Below are positions 1 through 10,677 of a stretch of DNA of 64,000 bases, one piece after another. Each line of letters opens with the position of its first letter. Position 1 is the first letter of the stretch. A program made the translations under genes and the position numbers. This DNA comes from Taxillus chinensis (taxonomy: Eukaryota; Streptophyta; Magnoliopsida; Santalales; Loranthaceae): NCBI GenBank assembly GCA_023512835.1, contig CM042091.1:20787506-20851505 (forward strand), read 5' to 3'. The notes beneath the pieces are model-generated. The model did no database searches and was not told where the DNA came from. It saw nothing but the letters and a program-made list of their open reading frames with translations.

Positions 1-23
1 AACATACTGCTTTCTTCGGCCAT
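1..23 (-). CDS. Start of Copia gag (partial)
   Basis: The minus strand has an ATG at 21-23 opening MAEESSM, running off the left edge of the window. It lies about 60 nt downstream of the LTR end and primer-binding site at 71-85, which is where gag begins in Copia elements. Gag would form the virus-like particle. Only seven codons are visible, so the call rests on position rather than on domain content. Confidence 0.55.
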
Positions 24-70
24 TGATGAGAGGGAAAGAGTGGGATCTCTACTTTGAACAAATAGAACTT

Positions 71-82
71 GCTCTAATACCA
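71..82 (-). other. Primer-binding site (tRNA-iMet)
   Basis: On the minus strand this reads TGGTATTAGAGC, one base from the canonical plant iMet site TGGTATCAGAGC. It sits two bases after the LTR terminus, so the element is on the minus strand and its internal region extends to the left. Confidence 0.9.
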
Positions 83-84
83 CT

Positions 85-1527
85 TGTTGGTCCCTTGGAG
101 CCTAGAGGGGGGTGAATAGGCTCTTATCGAAACTCTTCTCTAACTCTTTGGCACAACACTTATCTGGTTAAGAGATAGAATCAATGCGGAAGATAACTAG
201 ATATTGGAAGTATTTTGTTTTATTATCAGTATGATAAGTACAACAAAATGGAAGCAGACTAAAGCTTGGAAGCTTTTAGATCTACTTATCAACTCTTTAG
301 CACTCTGTTTACAAGTACACACACGCTAGCCTCTATGATCTCAATGAGCTTTTGTACATACACAAAGTTATTCTTTTTCTTGTTGCACTTCACACTAAAG
401 TGTACAAGTGTTACTATCTATAGCGACATCCACAAGAGACAACCTTGGAACTTGTTGTTCCGAACATTGTGCACATTAACTGTCTCTCGGAAATCTCTCT
501 GCCTCAATTGCTGCGGATGTGGTCTTCAAGATCTTGGGTTTGCAACACATAAGAGTCTTTGTAAGTTCCCAAGTATAGTTAAAGTAGTGTCCTCATATCC
601 GGATGATCCAAGTGTAAGATGCTTTAAGTTTTCAACGAGTTTGTCTGACATCGGGAAGCAGCGAGCTGGTGACTTTGATTACGAAGAGATAAGTTGAAGT
701 AACGTCTTCTTGAATCCAGTGTAAGGTTCCTTATTCCGTGTTTAAACTAAGCTCGTATCCTTACTCCGTAATACTGATTTCTTACTCCGTATCAATTTAG
801 TACTGGAATCCTTGTTTCGTGAAAGCGCTTCCTTACTCCGTATGAAAGAGAAGGTCGGATTGCTTACTCCACATTAGCGCTTCCTTACTCTGCATCTAGT
901 TTCCTTACTCCGCATGAGTTAAAGGAACGGATGGCTTACTCCGTATCAGCACATCCTTACTCCGTATCTAGTTTCCTTACTCCATATGAGTGAGTGGTTC
1001 AGATTCCTTACTCCACATCTAGTCTTCTTACTCCGTGCGAATAAAGACTCAAGTCCTTATTTCGTAGAAGTACTTCCTTACTCCGCATGTATGGAAGACT
1101 CGGATTCCTTACTCAGTGTCTTCTTTACTTTAGTCCGGTTGAGTGGAAGACTTAACTTTTCAACTCCGTGACGACTCTCTTATTCCGTGCGACTTTGTAG
1201 ACTAAGATTCTTACTCCGCATCTTTTTGACTTTGTCCGTTTGAAGTATTAGGTGCGGACTTCTTAGTCCGTAGCTTTTAGGTTCTTAGTCCACACAAATG
1301 ATCCTTTTTCCGTATGAAGTAAAGACTTGGTTATATACCAAGTGTTTGACGACACTCATTCTCACCTGGATCAGGATTATGTATCCTATCCTTAGCTTTG
1401 CTCTCACGAGTGTAGATCCGGATGAAGGTCATATCTTCTGCAATGACTTAAGATAAAACAACAAAGGTCTCAAATCAAATTATATAGGATTTATCAGCAT
1501 TATTCAAATTCTAGGCTTGATCCAACA
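85..1527 (-). mobile_element. 5' LTR of a SIRE-like Copia element
   Basis: On the plus strand the block starts TGTTGG and ends CCAACA, a six-base terminal inverted repeat, and spans about 1.44 kb. The PBS abuts its left edge, making it the 5' LTR of a minus-strand element. The G-run and AATAGGC near the left edge (GAGGGGGGTGAATAGGC) are the reverse of the ATTCACCCCCC stretch seen near the 3' end of the other Copia LTRs here, which supports the SIRE-like assignment. The partner LTR is outside the window, so the target duplication cannot be tested. Confidence 0.88.
730..1320. repeat. Degenerate CCTTACTCCG array in Copia LTR
   Basis: About 20 imperfect copies of TTCCTTACTCCGTAT-like words occur at irregular 18-40 nt spacing. 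Variants include CTCCGCAT, CTCCACAT, TTCCGTG and AGTCCGTAG. The array is inside the LTR, roughly 200-800 nt from its 5' end in element orientation, so probably in U3. CpG is frequent in the words. Confidence 0.85.
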
Positions 1528-2318
1528 GTATTTGCTATGTATTGAATAATGATAAAGAACTCAGATGAAGGTATATTTGTTGGTTATTCACTAAATAGTA
1601 AGGCTTATTGTATATTTAATTGTAGAACTTTAACAATTGAGAAGTCAATCCATGTTGTCTTTTATTAGACTAAATTATGGAAACCAAGAAATATCTAACT
1701 CTAGGATTTAGAAACAAGAAAATAAAAATGCAAAATGTCAAGTTAGAGTAGATTGAACTTCTAGTGATGCGAGTTAAACCAAATTTAGAAGAACTCAAAG
1801 ATAATGGAAAAAGAGCTAATATATCTAAAGCATGCAAGTGGGTCAAGAACCATCCAACAAAGCTATTCATTGGAGATCCAACTACAAAAGTGAAAACTAG
1901 ATCATCCACCTTGAATGAAAATTTGTACTTGAGCTTTCTATATTAAGATGAACCTAAAGTTATGGATAAAGCATTGCAGGATCCTTATTGGATGGTGGAT
2001 ATGCATAAAAGCTAAATCTGTTCAAAAGGAACTGTGTTTGGAAGATGGTCGATAAACCCAAAAAACAGCAAGTTATTGGTGTTTTGACAAAAACACACTA
2101 AATACGTACTTATGGCATTATTATGAAGAATAATGCTCTTTTGGTAGCAAAAAGGTATCTGCAAGATGAAAGCATTGCCTTTGATGAGACCTTTACTCTA
2201 GTTGTAAGATTAGAAGCCATTAGGTTATTCTTAGCATTTGCAGCTTACAAGTGATCCAAAGCTTTGTGAAAAGTTTTTCAATCTTATGAAAAATAAGTTT
2301 GAGATGAGCATGATGGGT
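1528..2318 (+). pseudogene. Copia pol relic (integrase end joined to RT)
   Basis: The plus strand encodes a stretch like the integrase-RT linker (DEGIFVGYS, SKAYCIFN, then EKSIHVV). It continues into RT N-terminal sequence (VIGVLTK, then FDETF and RLEAIRLFLAFAAYK). It then jumps to a late-RT match (KNKFEMSMMG), so the central RT with the YVDD catalytic motif is deleted. Frameshifts and stops are frequent. This is an old fragment, unrelated in orientation to the LTR beside it. Confidence 0.75.
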
Positions 2319-2940
2319 TGATAAGTGTAATTTCTTTATATATTTTACATATAGTAATTCTTTAATTTTGGTTATTTTAATTATAGTCTCTTTTGATTTT
2401 GAACTTATTTTGTATATATTTATGTTAATTTTATTAATAGTGCTAGTGTGTGTTTTTGGTTTGTTTTGGGTCCTTTTTGTAATTTTTCAGGGGTTTAGGA
2501 CTTGAGGAGCCTCACTTGGGTTTTATGGGTTAGCTTTTAGGCTTGAATGATTTTTTTCAAGTAGCCCAACCCAAGGACATATGGATCAGAGGGCACAATG
2601 GACAATTTAAGGAAAAAAGGAAGGCTGGAAGTAGGGTTTTTATTGAGGGTTGGCCGTAAGTTTTTGGGCAGACAGCAACACCTCTAAAAAACACCGGAAA
2701 AAGAGACAGAAAAGAGAGATGAAAGGGGATTGGCAAAGTGTATGCTTGAGGAGATTTTGGCACGAAGAGCGGAGAATCCAAGTGTGATGGCTTAGAATCT
2801 CTCCCTCTTTCCCCATTGTCTGTGTAAGAACAATGTTTACTTGTAATTTGATGATTGACTCTCATGCCATGTGTGGCTAATTCCCCTTGTCTAGGGTTGG
2901 GAATAATGCCAACCAGAGGCAAAATTCCAATTCCTACAAT
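2319..2940 (+). mobile_element. LTR fragment, probably Gypsy
   Basis: This AT-rich block begins TGATAAGTGTAA exactly where Copia pol homology stops. It has a T-rich first half and a segment with CTAATTCCCC and CTAGGGTTGGGA, similar in style to the 5' leader part of the Athila-like LTRs elsewhere in the window. It ends near the start of the next Copia LTR homology. No matching target duplication was found (TGGGT versus ATCCT), so it is treated as a fragment. No coding function is seen. Confidence 0.45.
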
Positions 2941-2950
2941 CCTGGCTGGC

Positions 2951-4863
2951 AGAAGCTAAGACTGTAAGCTAGTGAATGAATATTCAAGTGATGACTATGA
3001 TATCAATATTGATTAAGAATAAGACAATATGGTGTAGGAGTGATTATTGATTATCTAACAAACTTGAGACGAGAGTTAATGCTGTAGATGGGACAAACCT
3101 CAGATATTTAGTGAATATTCCTACGGATGTCAATATGAAGAGATTGACTATGTTTGGAATGTTCTAAGATAAAATTTGATTATCGAAAAACAATATAGGG
3201 AGTAGACTAGATGATAGATGCTGGATTTGATTGAACAAGAATGTATGATGAATCATTCAAGGGTGTTCTTATTGTTTGATCAACGTGGCGCACAGCACTT
3301 GGAAGAAGTCTCTTGGTCTTTTTCTCTCACGTTGGAACTCCTTTGATTCTGCAAGAGTTATTTCTCTAATGCTTGTCAGAATTATATATCTTGTGTTCTG
3401 TGTTCCTCGCTTTCTGTGAGAGTTTGACTCTTATCATTGTTAAGCGTGTGAGAGATATATTTGCATATGCGCCTTGTCGTCCATTCCGACATTCTGACTT
3501 CCCGCCACTTAAAATGCGAAAATACAGGGGATGGGTTGATATGCTCTGATTCTGTAGATTTGGTGCCCATGCTGCATATTTGCATGCCAACACTGGTATA
3601 CTCGATCTTGGCCGTTTATTCATTGATGGTGGTTGGCAGTTATTAATGTAATAATAAATGCGCTCAACTGCTCTAGACGGCGTAGGCTTACTGTACAAAC
3701 CCTAGCTGAATATATTGCTAAGTAAGATGCTTTGGGTTGTGAGTTTGCCTCGAAGGTGTATGCCTCGATGGTCTGGTGACTCGAAGATTTGGGTCGAACC
3801 TTTTTTTAGTGTACAATGATATTCAGGCTACGACAGCGTTACCTCCAGTGAGTCTTCGACTCTGATTTTCTTTTTCTTTGAGTCTTCTAGCCCAGTAGTT
3901 CTCAGACAGACTCACTTTATAATATGATCTTTGACTCTACGAGTCTACGACTTTTGCTGAGGTGCTTAGAGTGGTTTCTCAACGAGCGTACTGAGTTACT
4001 ACTAGCTGCGAGTCTTCGAGTCTCCGAGGATGACAGATAACAAGTTGGCTTAAGTCTAATGGTTCACTTTGTGTTAAGTGAGTCTTTGACCTTGGCTGCG
4101 ACTCTTCAAGTGACTCTTATATTGAGAATACATAGCCTATGTTTGTTGTCTTAGCTGCAAGTCTTTGACTCTGTTTGTTCGAGTCACTCAGTTTGCTTTG
4201 GAGGGCTAAGAAGGATCTTCGACCCTGCGAGTCTATAACTCTTCGAGTCTTTGATTCTTATTGCCTAATGCTTAGCCTATTGTCGTTGAATGATTGTAAA
4301 CTGAGTAACTCCATTTCTCCGAGTCTTTGACTTCTATAGCTCTGACTCTTCAGCTACGACTCTATCTTTGAGGTTTATAGGTCTTGGTCTTATTTATGGG
4401 CTGACAATCCCATTTGATTAACTGTCTACGACTCTTCGAGTCACAGTTACAATTTCTTTTGTCAGTCTATGTAGTTGTGAGACCTAGGTTCTTCGACCTT
4501 CGACCTTCGAGTCTACGAGTCTCCTCACGTTTTGCAGTTGACAGATTCTGCTTGTGTCTTTAGCTCTTCGACCCTTTAAGTCTACGAGTCTACTTATCAA
4601 TTTCTGTTCTGTCAATTGTTATTATGGTATCTCTGGGGACTCTTCAATTTTGCATTCTTCGGGTCTTCAAGTCAACTTATGTTCTGTCACTTTTAAGTTA
4701 CAACTCTTCGACTCTTCGAGTCTATGAGTCTTTTATCATTCAGACTAGTGACAATTTACTCTTCTACAAACTTTGACTCTACGACCCTGATATCTTCAGA
4801 TCTTCAAGTTTCCAGACTTAAAAATATTATTGGTAGCTTCACCAAATCCTATGATACCCAACA
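2951..4863 (-). mobile_element. 3' LTR of the ORF3-bearing SIRE-like Copia
   Basis: This is homologous, in inverted orientation, to the complete solo LTR at 52431-54453. The minus strand starts TGTTGGGTATCATAGG at 4863 directly after a polypurine tract, matching the start of the solo copy. Homology runs to about 2951, where the last ~80 bp of LTR are missing at the junction with the preceding fragment. With the RNase H fragment at 14813-15454 and ORF3-C between them, it forms one minus-strand element. Confidence 0.85.
3745..4830. repeat. GAGTC/TTCGA array in Copia LTR
   Basis: More than 1 kb is built from short words such as GAGTCTTCGACTC, CGAGTCTACGAGTC and TTCGACCTT in both orientations. 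Many are small palindromes (GAGTC-n3-GACTC). The array lies in the U3 side of the minus-strand LTR. It is CpG-rich against an AT-rich background. Confidence 0.88.
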
Positions 4864-4877
4864 ATCTCCCCCTATTT
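4864..4877 (-). other. Polypurine tract of Copia element
   Basis: The minus strand reads AAATAGGGGGAGAT immediately before the LTR start TGTTGGG. This is the expected primer for plus-strand DNA synthesis and fixes the element as minus strand with its 3' LTR to the left. Confidence 0.8.
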
Positions 4878-5355
4878 GATGTAAGCTAACAACTGTTGTA
4901 AAATATGAAGTCTGGGACTCTAGGTGTGTCCAGTATGGTTTGGGCAATTTCAATAAAGAGAAAGTTCTTTGTATTTGAAAAATTAGGGGGAATAAAGTTA
5001 GAAAATTAAATGTTACCCCCTCCCCTTTAGTTATACATCCGTCCCATCTTGCAAAGAGATGCTCCTCTTATGACGTTGCTCCCCCTGAGATTACTCCCCA
5101 TTTTTGGGATGAGGAACAAACACCAGAACCACAATGGAGCAAGACAAGAGAATCATGTGAAGTAAGGCAGAAATGCAAAGAATAAAACCAGGAGTTAGAA
5201 GGTATGTACACACATCAGGATAGTAGAATTGTTAATCAGTGTACAAGATTACAATGAATTATAAAGAACTACTAGTTAAAAAGCAAATTATACTAAATAC
5301 TTTGAGTATATAGAAAGAGGGTTGTCTGCTGACGTAAAAACTTTGCTGGTGTCAG
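4878..5355 (-). other. Copia 3' internal non-coding region
   Basis: This ~480-bp stretch lies between the ORF3-C stop codon and the polypurine tract. It contains further purine-rich runs on the minus strand (near 4985, 5023 and 5081) that could be secondary polypurine tracts. No gene is seen. Confidence 0.6.
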
Positions 5356-5528
5356 TTAGAGAGAGGTCGCAGTGTGGCACAGATGTTCAAATTCAGCATT
5401 GAGAGCAAGCAAATCCTTAGTCGTCAGGACACTGATGTAGTGGCATATGAAGAAGCCACAACTGTGTGCATCATCCTGAGCGGGAACATTTTTCATGCGG
5501 GTGATATCCATTGGCTTTGATAGAGGAC
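5356..5528 (-). pseudogene. ORF3-C, C-terminal Ulp1-like protease end
   Basis: This is the last segment of an ORF that starts at 12966 and is now split by insertions. It carries PAQDDAHSCGFFICHYI. The Q-x6-C-G pattern is the oxyanion glutamine and catalytic cysteine block of Ulp1-like (C48) proteases, and the same block closes the ORF at 25913. The reading frame ends with TAG at 5356-5358. The upstream edge is the 5-bp duplication AGGAC of the chromovirus LTR inserted at 5529. With the segments at 9632-10672 and 11336-12966 it makes roughly 2.85 kb of coding sequence. The predicted role is a SUMO-type peptidase; it is now inactive because of stops and insertions. Confidence 0.72.
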
Positions 5529-5715
5529 TGTCACGCCCCAGATTTCCAATCCGAGGAAACTGGTTCATGACTCCCCTTTACCCACGCGGTGGATAAGGAG
5601 TTTGGATACAATTCCACACATGACATCACGCACTTCCACATTAGATATTCAAGGACAGAATCATATATCTTTATTAAACTCAAATGTCTTTTACATCATT
5701 CCCCATTGGGGTTAC

Positions 5716-8139
5716 TGTAAAGACTCGTATTTGGGTAGTTTTGAGAGATAGCCATTCGATGGGAATGTAACTATCTGGACGGTAGTGTAGTCATCGATGT
5801 GAGCATTTTGACTATACTTGGGCCCGATTTCGAGTTGGGGCCCTGTTTGACCCGATTGTTGACTTTTTGGGGTTTATTGGTTAACTTTGCGTTTGAGCGA
5901 TCATTTGGGTGTAATAATATCAATCTAGTGTTGTGCTCGTCATTTCGAGTGTTTTGACTGTAGTTTGACTCAATTTGGAGTTCGGGGCCTTGGAGGTCAA
6001 TTTTTGTGTTGGGAGGTCAATTATTGACTGGGTCAATGGTTGACTAGGTCAGTTGACTGGCAGAAATATAAATAACATAAAAAAAAAAGCTTTCACTTTA
6101 CGCTTCACGTTTGTGCGTTTGAGAGAGAGAGCTTGAGAGAGCTTGGAGGCCTTAGCGATTTGGGTTCGTGGAGCTCAAAGATTCACTTCAAGTAGGTGTC
6201 CTTGAACTTCTTATCTCTCTCTTGTTTTAGATCTGCACAAATTTATCATGATGTATGAAATTGAGCATGAACCCTAGAATTTGGGGAAATCCAATTTTGG
6301 GTTAGATTTAATGGTTTAGCATAAGATTGGTGGTTAATAACTGTTTTATATCATTGTGGATATATGTCTCTGTGATTTGGGGTTGATTAACTGTGTTTTT
6401 TATGAGGGTTGATAAGTCAACCATGGAAATCTGGGTTTAGATTTAGATTTCTGTAAATCTAGAATTTTATACGTGTTTCTGTTGTTTCTGCGCGATTTAG
6501 AGGCGTTCTGGACGCGTTTTGAGGTAGATATCGTAGTTTGTTGCGAAACAGGGGTGTTAGTGAGCGTATGGGAGTTTCTGGGCGTGTTTCAGACGAAGAA
6601 TAGGTGGAAACGACGATGAACAGTACCTTGGGCGCGTTACTGGTCGAACTAATGAAAATCCGAAGTTCTGGGTCGTAATTCGTAGACCCGTAGTTCGTAG
6701 CTCGAAGGTTCGTAGGGTCATAGTTCGTAGACCCGTAGTTCGAAGGTTCGTAGGTCGAAGGTTCGTAGTTTGTAGTCCGGAGGTCGAAGATCGAAGACCC
6801 GCTTTGAGTCTTCGTGGCGCGCTATGCAGCTATGAGTCGCACCTCCAGCTACAAGTCTTTGAGGCGCGCTGCAGTTCCGCGCTACGAGTCGTAGTCCTGA
6901 AGCTACGAGGCAGGCTGTTCTGCAGCTTCGAGCCAGTGCAACTGTAATGGACTGGACCATTTACATTGTAACCCATTCCCATACCCATCTACACATTTAA
7001 GTTACAATGTAAATAATGAAATACCCCCCATTTGGATTCAAAGAAAAATAGTAGAAAAATTAATTCCACTCTTTCAAAATGTGAAAATTGGGTTTTAGTG
7101 TAAAATCTAGGAAAAACCCAAAAGTTTATAGTGGTGAATTTTTGGAAAGTGGGGTTAGACATCTCAGAAAAATCCCCAGAAATCAGATTATCTTATTTAT
7201 GATATGGGAACCCAATGCCGGGACTTTTGATTTCAAGAAAATAGCTGCTATGGGTACTTCCTTCATAAATCAAGGATTGAGGATTTACTTGTGAAGACTG
7301 ACTACAGTACTAAAGGAAATATTGAGAATGACATGCCATACTAATGTTAGTATGTTGGTGTGAGGTATTGGGGCATGGACTCCGTGACTTGTTTGGCTTT
7401 TCACCGTGATGCACCGATGGTGCTATGTGGTTGACGTGGCAGGCATATGCACCGATGGCAGGCCTGTGTGGCGACTGTGGCCGGGCATATTGCGATGTGG
7501 ACAGGCTAAGGCCTGAGTTGAGCCGTTGAGCTCGTGGAGCTAGGGCTGAGTGCCCTGAGATGGGACCCTGTGGAGGATCGTGGACAAGTTGTCCTGTGTG
7601 GGCAGGCTGGGTCCTAATGTTTGTTTGCAGGCTGAGTCCTGATGATTGTGCACACTACACAGTGCACGAGTACACAGAGCATGTAGTATAGACTTGTTCG
7701 TTTGCATGATGTGGAGTGTTGGGGTCACCTACTGAGCTTGTCGCTCACCCCTACTTACTGTTTACCTTTTTCCGGTGTGACCCGAGACTAGTGGAGGACT
7801 TTCTTCCAGGAGGACGCCCACTACTCTTATGTATGATACAGTACTATATTCTGTATTTTATTATGTGTTATATCCCGGACATGGGTCCGTGGACCGTTGT
7901 ATTTGCATACTGTTTGTGATGTGATGTCTGTATGACTATTTGACTCATTGTATGCATGATGATATATGGGAAAGTACAGGATTACCCTTGATGTATGACT
8001 GTACAGGGTTGCATATTTGAGACAGCACCCGCGGTGTAGTCTCCATTGGTGCTAGTCACCAACCCTTTGACCTTTCGGGTGCGGGCAAGGGGAAGTCATG
8101 TTCCTAGTTCCAGGTTTCCTGGAATTTGGGGGCGTGACA
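5716..8139 (+). mobile_element. Tekay-like solo LTR with perfect duplication
   Basis: The block starts TGTAAAGACTCG and ends GGGGGCGTGACA (2424 bp), flanked on both sides by GTTAC (5711-5715 and 8140-8144). The related LTR at 15455 carries the uninterrupted site (GGGGTTACAACAG), an independent empty-site check. A TATA box (TATAAATA) lies at 6067-6074. There is no internal coding region, so it is a solo LTR left by recombination. It is the third nesting level: solo LTR in LTR in Copia ORF3. Confidence 0.92.
6660..6925. repeat. TTCGTAG/TTCGAAG word array in Tekay-like LTR
   Basis: Short words such as TTCGTAGACCCGTAG, TCGAAGGTTCGTAG and GAGTCTTCG are repeated in tandem. The array lies between a conserved left flank (GACGATGAACAGTACC) and right flank (GTGCAACTGTAATGGACTGG). 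The homologous LTR at 46100 keeps both flanks but has a different array between them. It lies about 600 bp downstream of the TATA box, so probably in transcribed R/U5 sequence. Confidence 0.82.
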
Positions 8140-9103
8140 GTTACAATGGTTCCACAAAGTAATATAAAACAAAACACAGCAGATAACTCAGTCCTCCACC
8201 TTGGTGTCCCCACCTAACGCCTGTAGGTTCCTAAAAGGAAAACAAATCACAATAGGAGAGGTGAGCAACCACAACTCAGTAGGGATCATGTCTCCCCAAC
8301 CCATCCCATGCTCCTAGCATCTACATGACAACGTGCACAAGTGCAGTGTCATGGCAGTAATATATAAACAAGTTATAATCAACATTTATAAATATGTCAA
8401 CACACAAACAAACCACAAAGGCACGTACAACGATTTCCACAACCACACAAGCTCCATAACCACAACCACAACCACACAGGCTACCACAACCTCAGCCACT
8501 CAGGCTCCACAGTCCCACATAGCACATTAACAAGCACAACACAATAACATACATTAACATTACATCAAATAACACATGTATTCAACAACCATCACTCAAA
8601 CAAAAATTATCGTATCCACTTATTATGTTCTCAAACATAACTCCCCCAGAAACCCCAAGGTTTCCCCACGAGGCCCTACCGCGGAACCAACCTTAACGAA
8701 CTCAATCATTGAACGAATAGCGCAGACACCCCAATGGCCTCCAAGGTCCGCTGCAATGCGAACAAACCCGAAAATCCCTAGACTCCGGACTCATCATCAT
8801 ACCCAAACATAACTTGCCATTGAAGGCCAACATTCATATAGGAGATCAAACCTATATGAATTTATATATATATATATATAAACATAAATAAACTACAAAT
8901 CGTCTACGACAAGGCCTAACCCTAGAATAGGTTCAAGAAAGAACAAAATCAATACCTTAGAAGGATCCTCCTTGCTCTTGCTCCCACGCTAAACGTCATC
9001 CACCCACGCAGACACAATGGCAACGATCAAGTGAGGGTTCTCTCTCCCTCTCTCTGCGACGGCTGACAGAATGAATAAAACCCTAAAAAAAGAAAACTCC
9101 TCC

Positions 9104-9203
9104 TTTTAAATACACAACACTTATCAAAACGACATAGTTTTGATAAGTGAAACATAATCCCCTATTAAAACACAACATTTATCAAAACGACGTAGTTTTG
9201 ATA
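9104..9203 (-). promoter_or_regulatory. LTR promoter: two ACGT palindromes plus TATA
   Basis: On the minus strand two 24-nt near-palindromes (TATCAAAAC, six-nt core with ACGT, GTTTTGATA) lie at 9180-9203 and 9122-9145. They are followed by TATTTAAAAG at 9104-9113. The same order is seen in several other LTRs in the window. In the second copy the core is mutated to GACATA. Promoter function is inferred from position and motif order. Confidence 0.68.
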
Positions 9204-9324
9204 ACTGAAACGTGTTTTAACCTTCCCGCGTCCACACAGGACAAAATACCCATAATTCGAACATGGTCCTTAAGGAAACGATTATCAACATAACAAAACC
9301 AAGGAGTCGGTGCAAAAACATGAC

Positions 9325-9457
9325 TGCACGTGACAATGGCCATTGTTACGTGCAACCTCCAAATGGTCTAGGATTTTGCCACTAGCTTTAGAACTTTGTC
9401 TGGAAGGCTCCCATGCAAAAACATCATTGCACGTGACAAAGGCCATTGTCATGTGCA
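9325..9457. repeat. Two palindromic cassettes, 103 bp apart
   Basis: At 9325-9354 the arm TGCACGTGACAATGG meets its reverse complement with one mismatch. At 9428-9457 the arm TGCACGTGACAAAGG does so with two mismatches. Each contains a G-box (CACGTG) and is followed by CAACCTC(C/T)AAATG. The pair sits upstream of the TATA and ACGT palindromes of this minus-strand LTR. Confidence 0.85.
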
Positions 9458-9631
9458 ACCTCTAAATGCTCGCTCTTGAGCTCATCTCTTGCCTCATGTT
9501 TGCTCATCAATATACAGAGTGTTCTAACTTATGTGTATGAGAAGAATCTCCCAAAAATCTGACAATTGCCACTCAAAAGACATAACTATGACTAACTCCT
9601 CACATCCCTAAACACAGGTCATTACAAGGAT

Positions 9632-10672
9632 GCCCACACACATAAGGTGCTGGAGCACTGAAATACGCGGGTGAGGGCTTCATTAAAGGTTCGAAGCTAT
9701 TCCCGTCTGATCTTGATCAGTGTGGAGGATAGGGAGTCCAGCAAGTAGATATGCTAGTCCGCAAGGTCAAGCTAAATAAGAAACCAGTGAGGAGATGTGG
9801 TTAGGAACGGTATGAGTGCATACTTGACCCTGTCCCATGCCCGAAAGGCAGAAGAGAGCTGGCGTCCTTGGATGCGTTTAAGGAAGGTGTCATCCTCAAA
9901 AAGTTGGCCTTGCATGATGGGAAGACACAGCTCTACCTTGAATTCTTGTTGGGCGGTGAGTGGAAGATGAGTTAGATTGGATTTATGGGCAAAGATGAAT
10001 TGAGTCATCTCCACATTATCCAGCTCTTGACTGTCCTTGAGCAGGTGACAGAGGTTGGGACCGTCGAAGGACACTTCATACCCACACGTCCGTGCAGTGC
10101 AGTCACCAGCCACATATTTTTCGAAGGTATCAAGATCTTTTGGGTTAGAACCGACAATGACTCGTGGTTGAGGCTGAGAAGAGGCTACAGGTTTGGTCGG
10201 TGAAGGTGGTATGGAAGATTCTTGCTGAGGAGAGGGCTAAGTGGATGGTTGAGCTGATGAGGAGGCTCCAGGCACAGTAAGGCGCTTCTTCATATGGGTG
10301 GCAATAGGTACATCATCGTCAAAGTCCGAGGGGCAGCCTCTGTATGCATGCTTCCTGCCCCGAGCATAAGTGGCCTCACGGGGTTGAGCTAAAGGGCTCG
10401 GTTCCCTGGGTGCAGTAGCTGGATCTTCAATAGGTACAGGTTTTGGCCTGTCAGAAAATTTATGCTTTAGTTATACTTCCAGCTTGATCTCTCCTGTAGC
10501 CAGCCGGTGGCATTTAGAGAGCATGGCCCCCATGACCGAGGTGAGCTTTTCAAATTGGTTTCTATAGACCAACTTGATTTCCTCGAAATGCTCCTCCAAT
10601 CTCAGGAATTCGATGGAGCTGGTACCAATGAGGGATTCCATCTCCCCTTTAATCTTCTCCATATCAAGGTCC
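9632..10672 (-). pseudogene. ORF3-C, linker and first half of Ulp1-like domain
   Basis: Reading the minus strand from 10672, the frame first encodes a helical segment (EFLRLEEHFEEIKLVYRN). A proline/serine-rich linker follows, then the start of a C48-type peptidase domain with SPHWFLI, a stop, LDLAD and IYLLDSL. The histidine of PHW and the aspartate of LDSL match the H and D positions of the Ulp1 triad; the cysteine block is at 5356-5528 beyond the inserted LTR. In-frame stops follow the PHWFLI motif and IKIRRE, and another lies in the linker. Upstream coding continues past the TRIM at 10678. Confidence 0.7.
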
Positions 10673-10677
10673 ATTAG

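Larger units (their letters stand above)
5529..9626 (-). mobile_element. Chromovirus solo LTR inside ORF3-C
   Basis: The plus strand starts TGTCACGCCCC and ends GGTCATTACA. The minus-strand start TGTAATGACC resembles the starts of the other Tekay-like LTRs here (TGTAAGGACC, TGTAAAGACT). Flanks are AGGAC (5524-5528) and AGGAT (9627-9631), a 5-bp target duplication with one C/T change. Without the LTR nested at 5716-8139 it is about 1.67 kb. ORF3-C coding sequence resumes on both sides, confirming insertion into that ORF. Confidence 0.82.

Noticed and set aside
266..697. 143-residue plus-strand ORF
   Set aside because: Lies inside the Copia LTR with no family resemblance, and the composition is that of translated non-coding sequence.
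2319..2940. Complete solo LTR
   Set aside because: TG...CA-like ends are present but flanks TGGGT and ATCCT do not match, and the right edge abuts another truncated LTR.
3366..3698. Overlapping ORFs of 60-110 residues on both strands
   Set aside because: They lie in LTR sequence that recurs inverted near 53560-53930; no codon structure or motif is evident.
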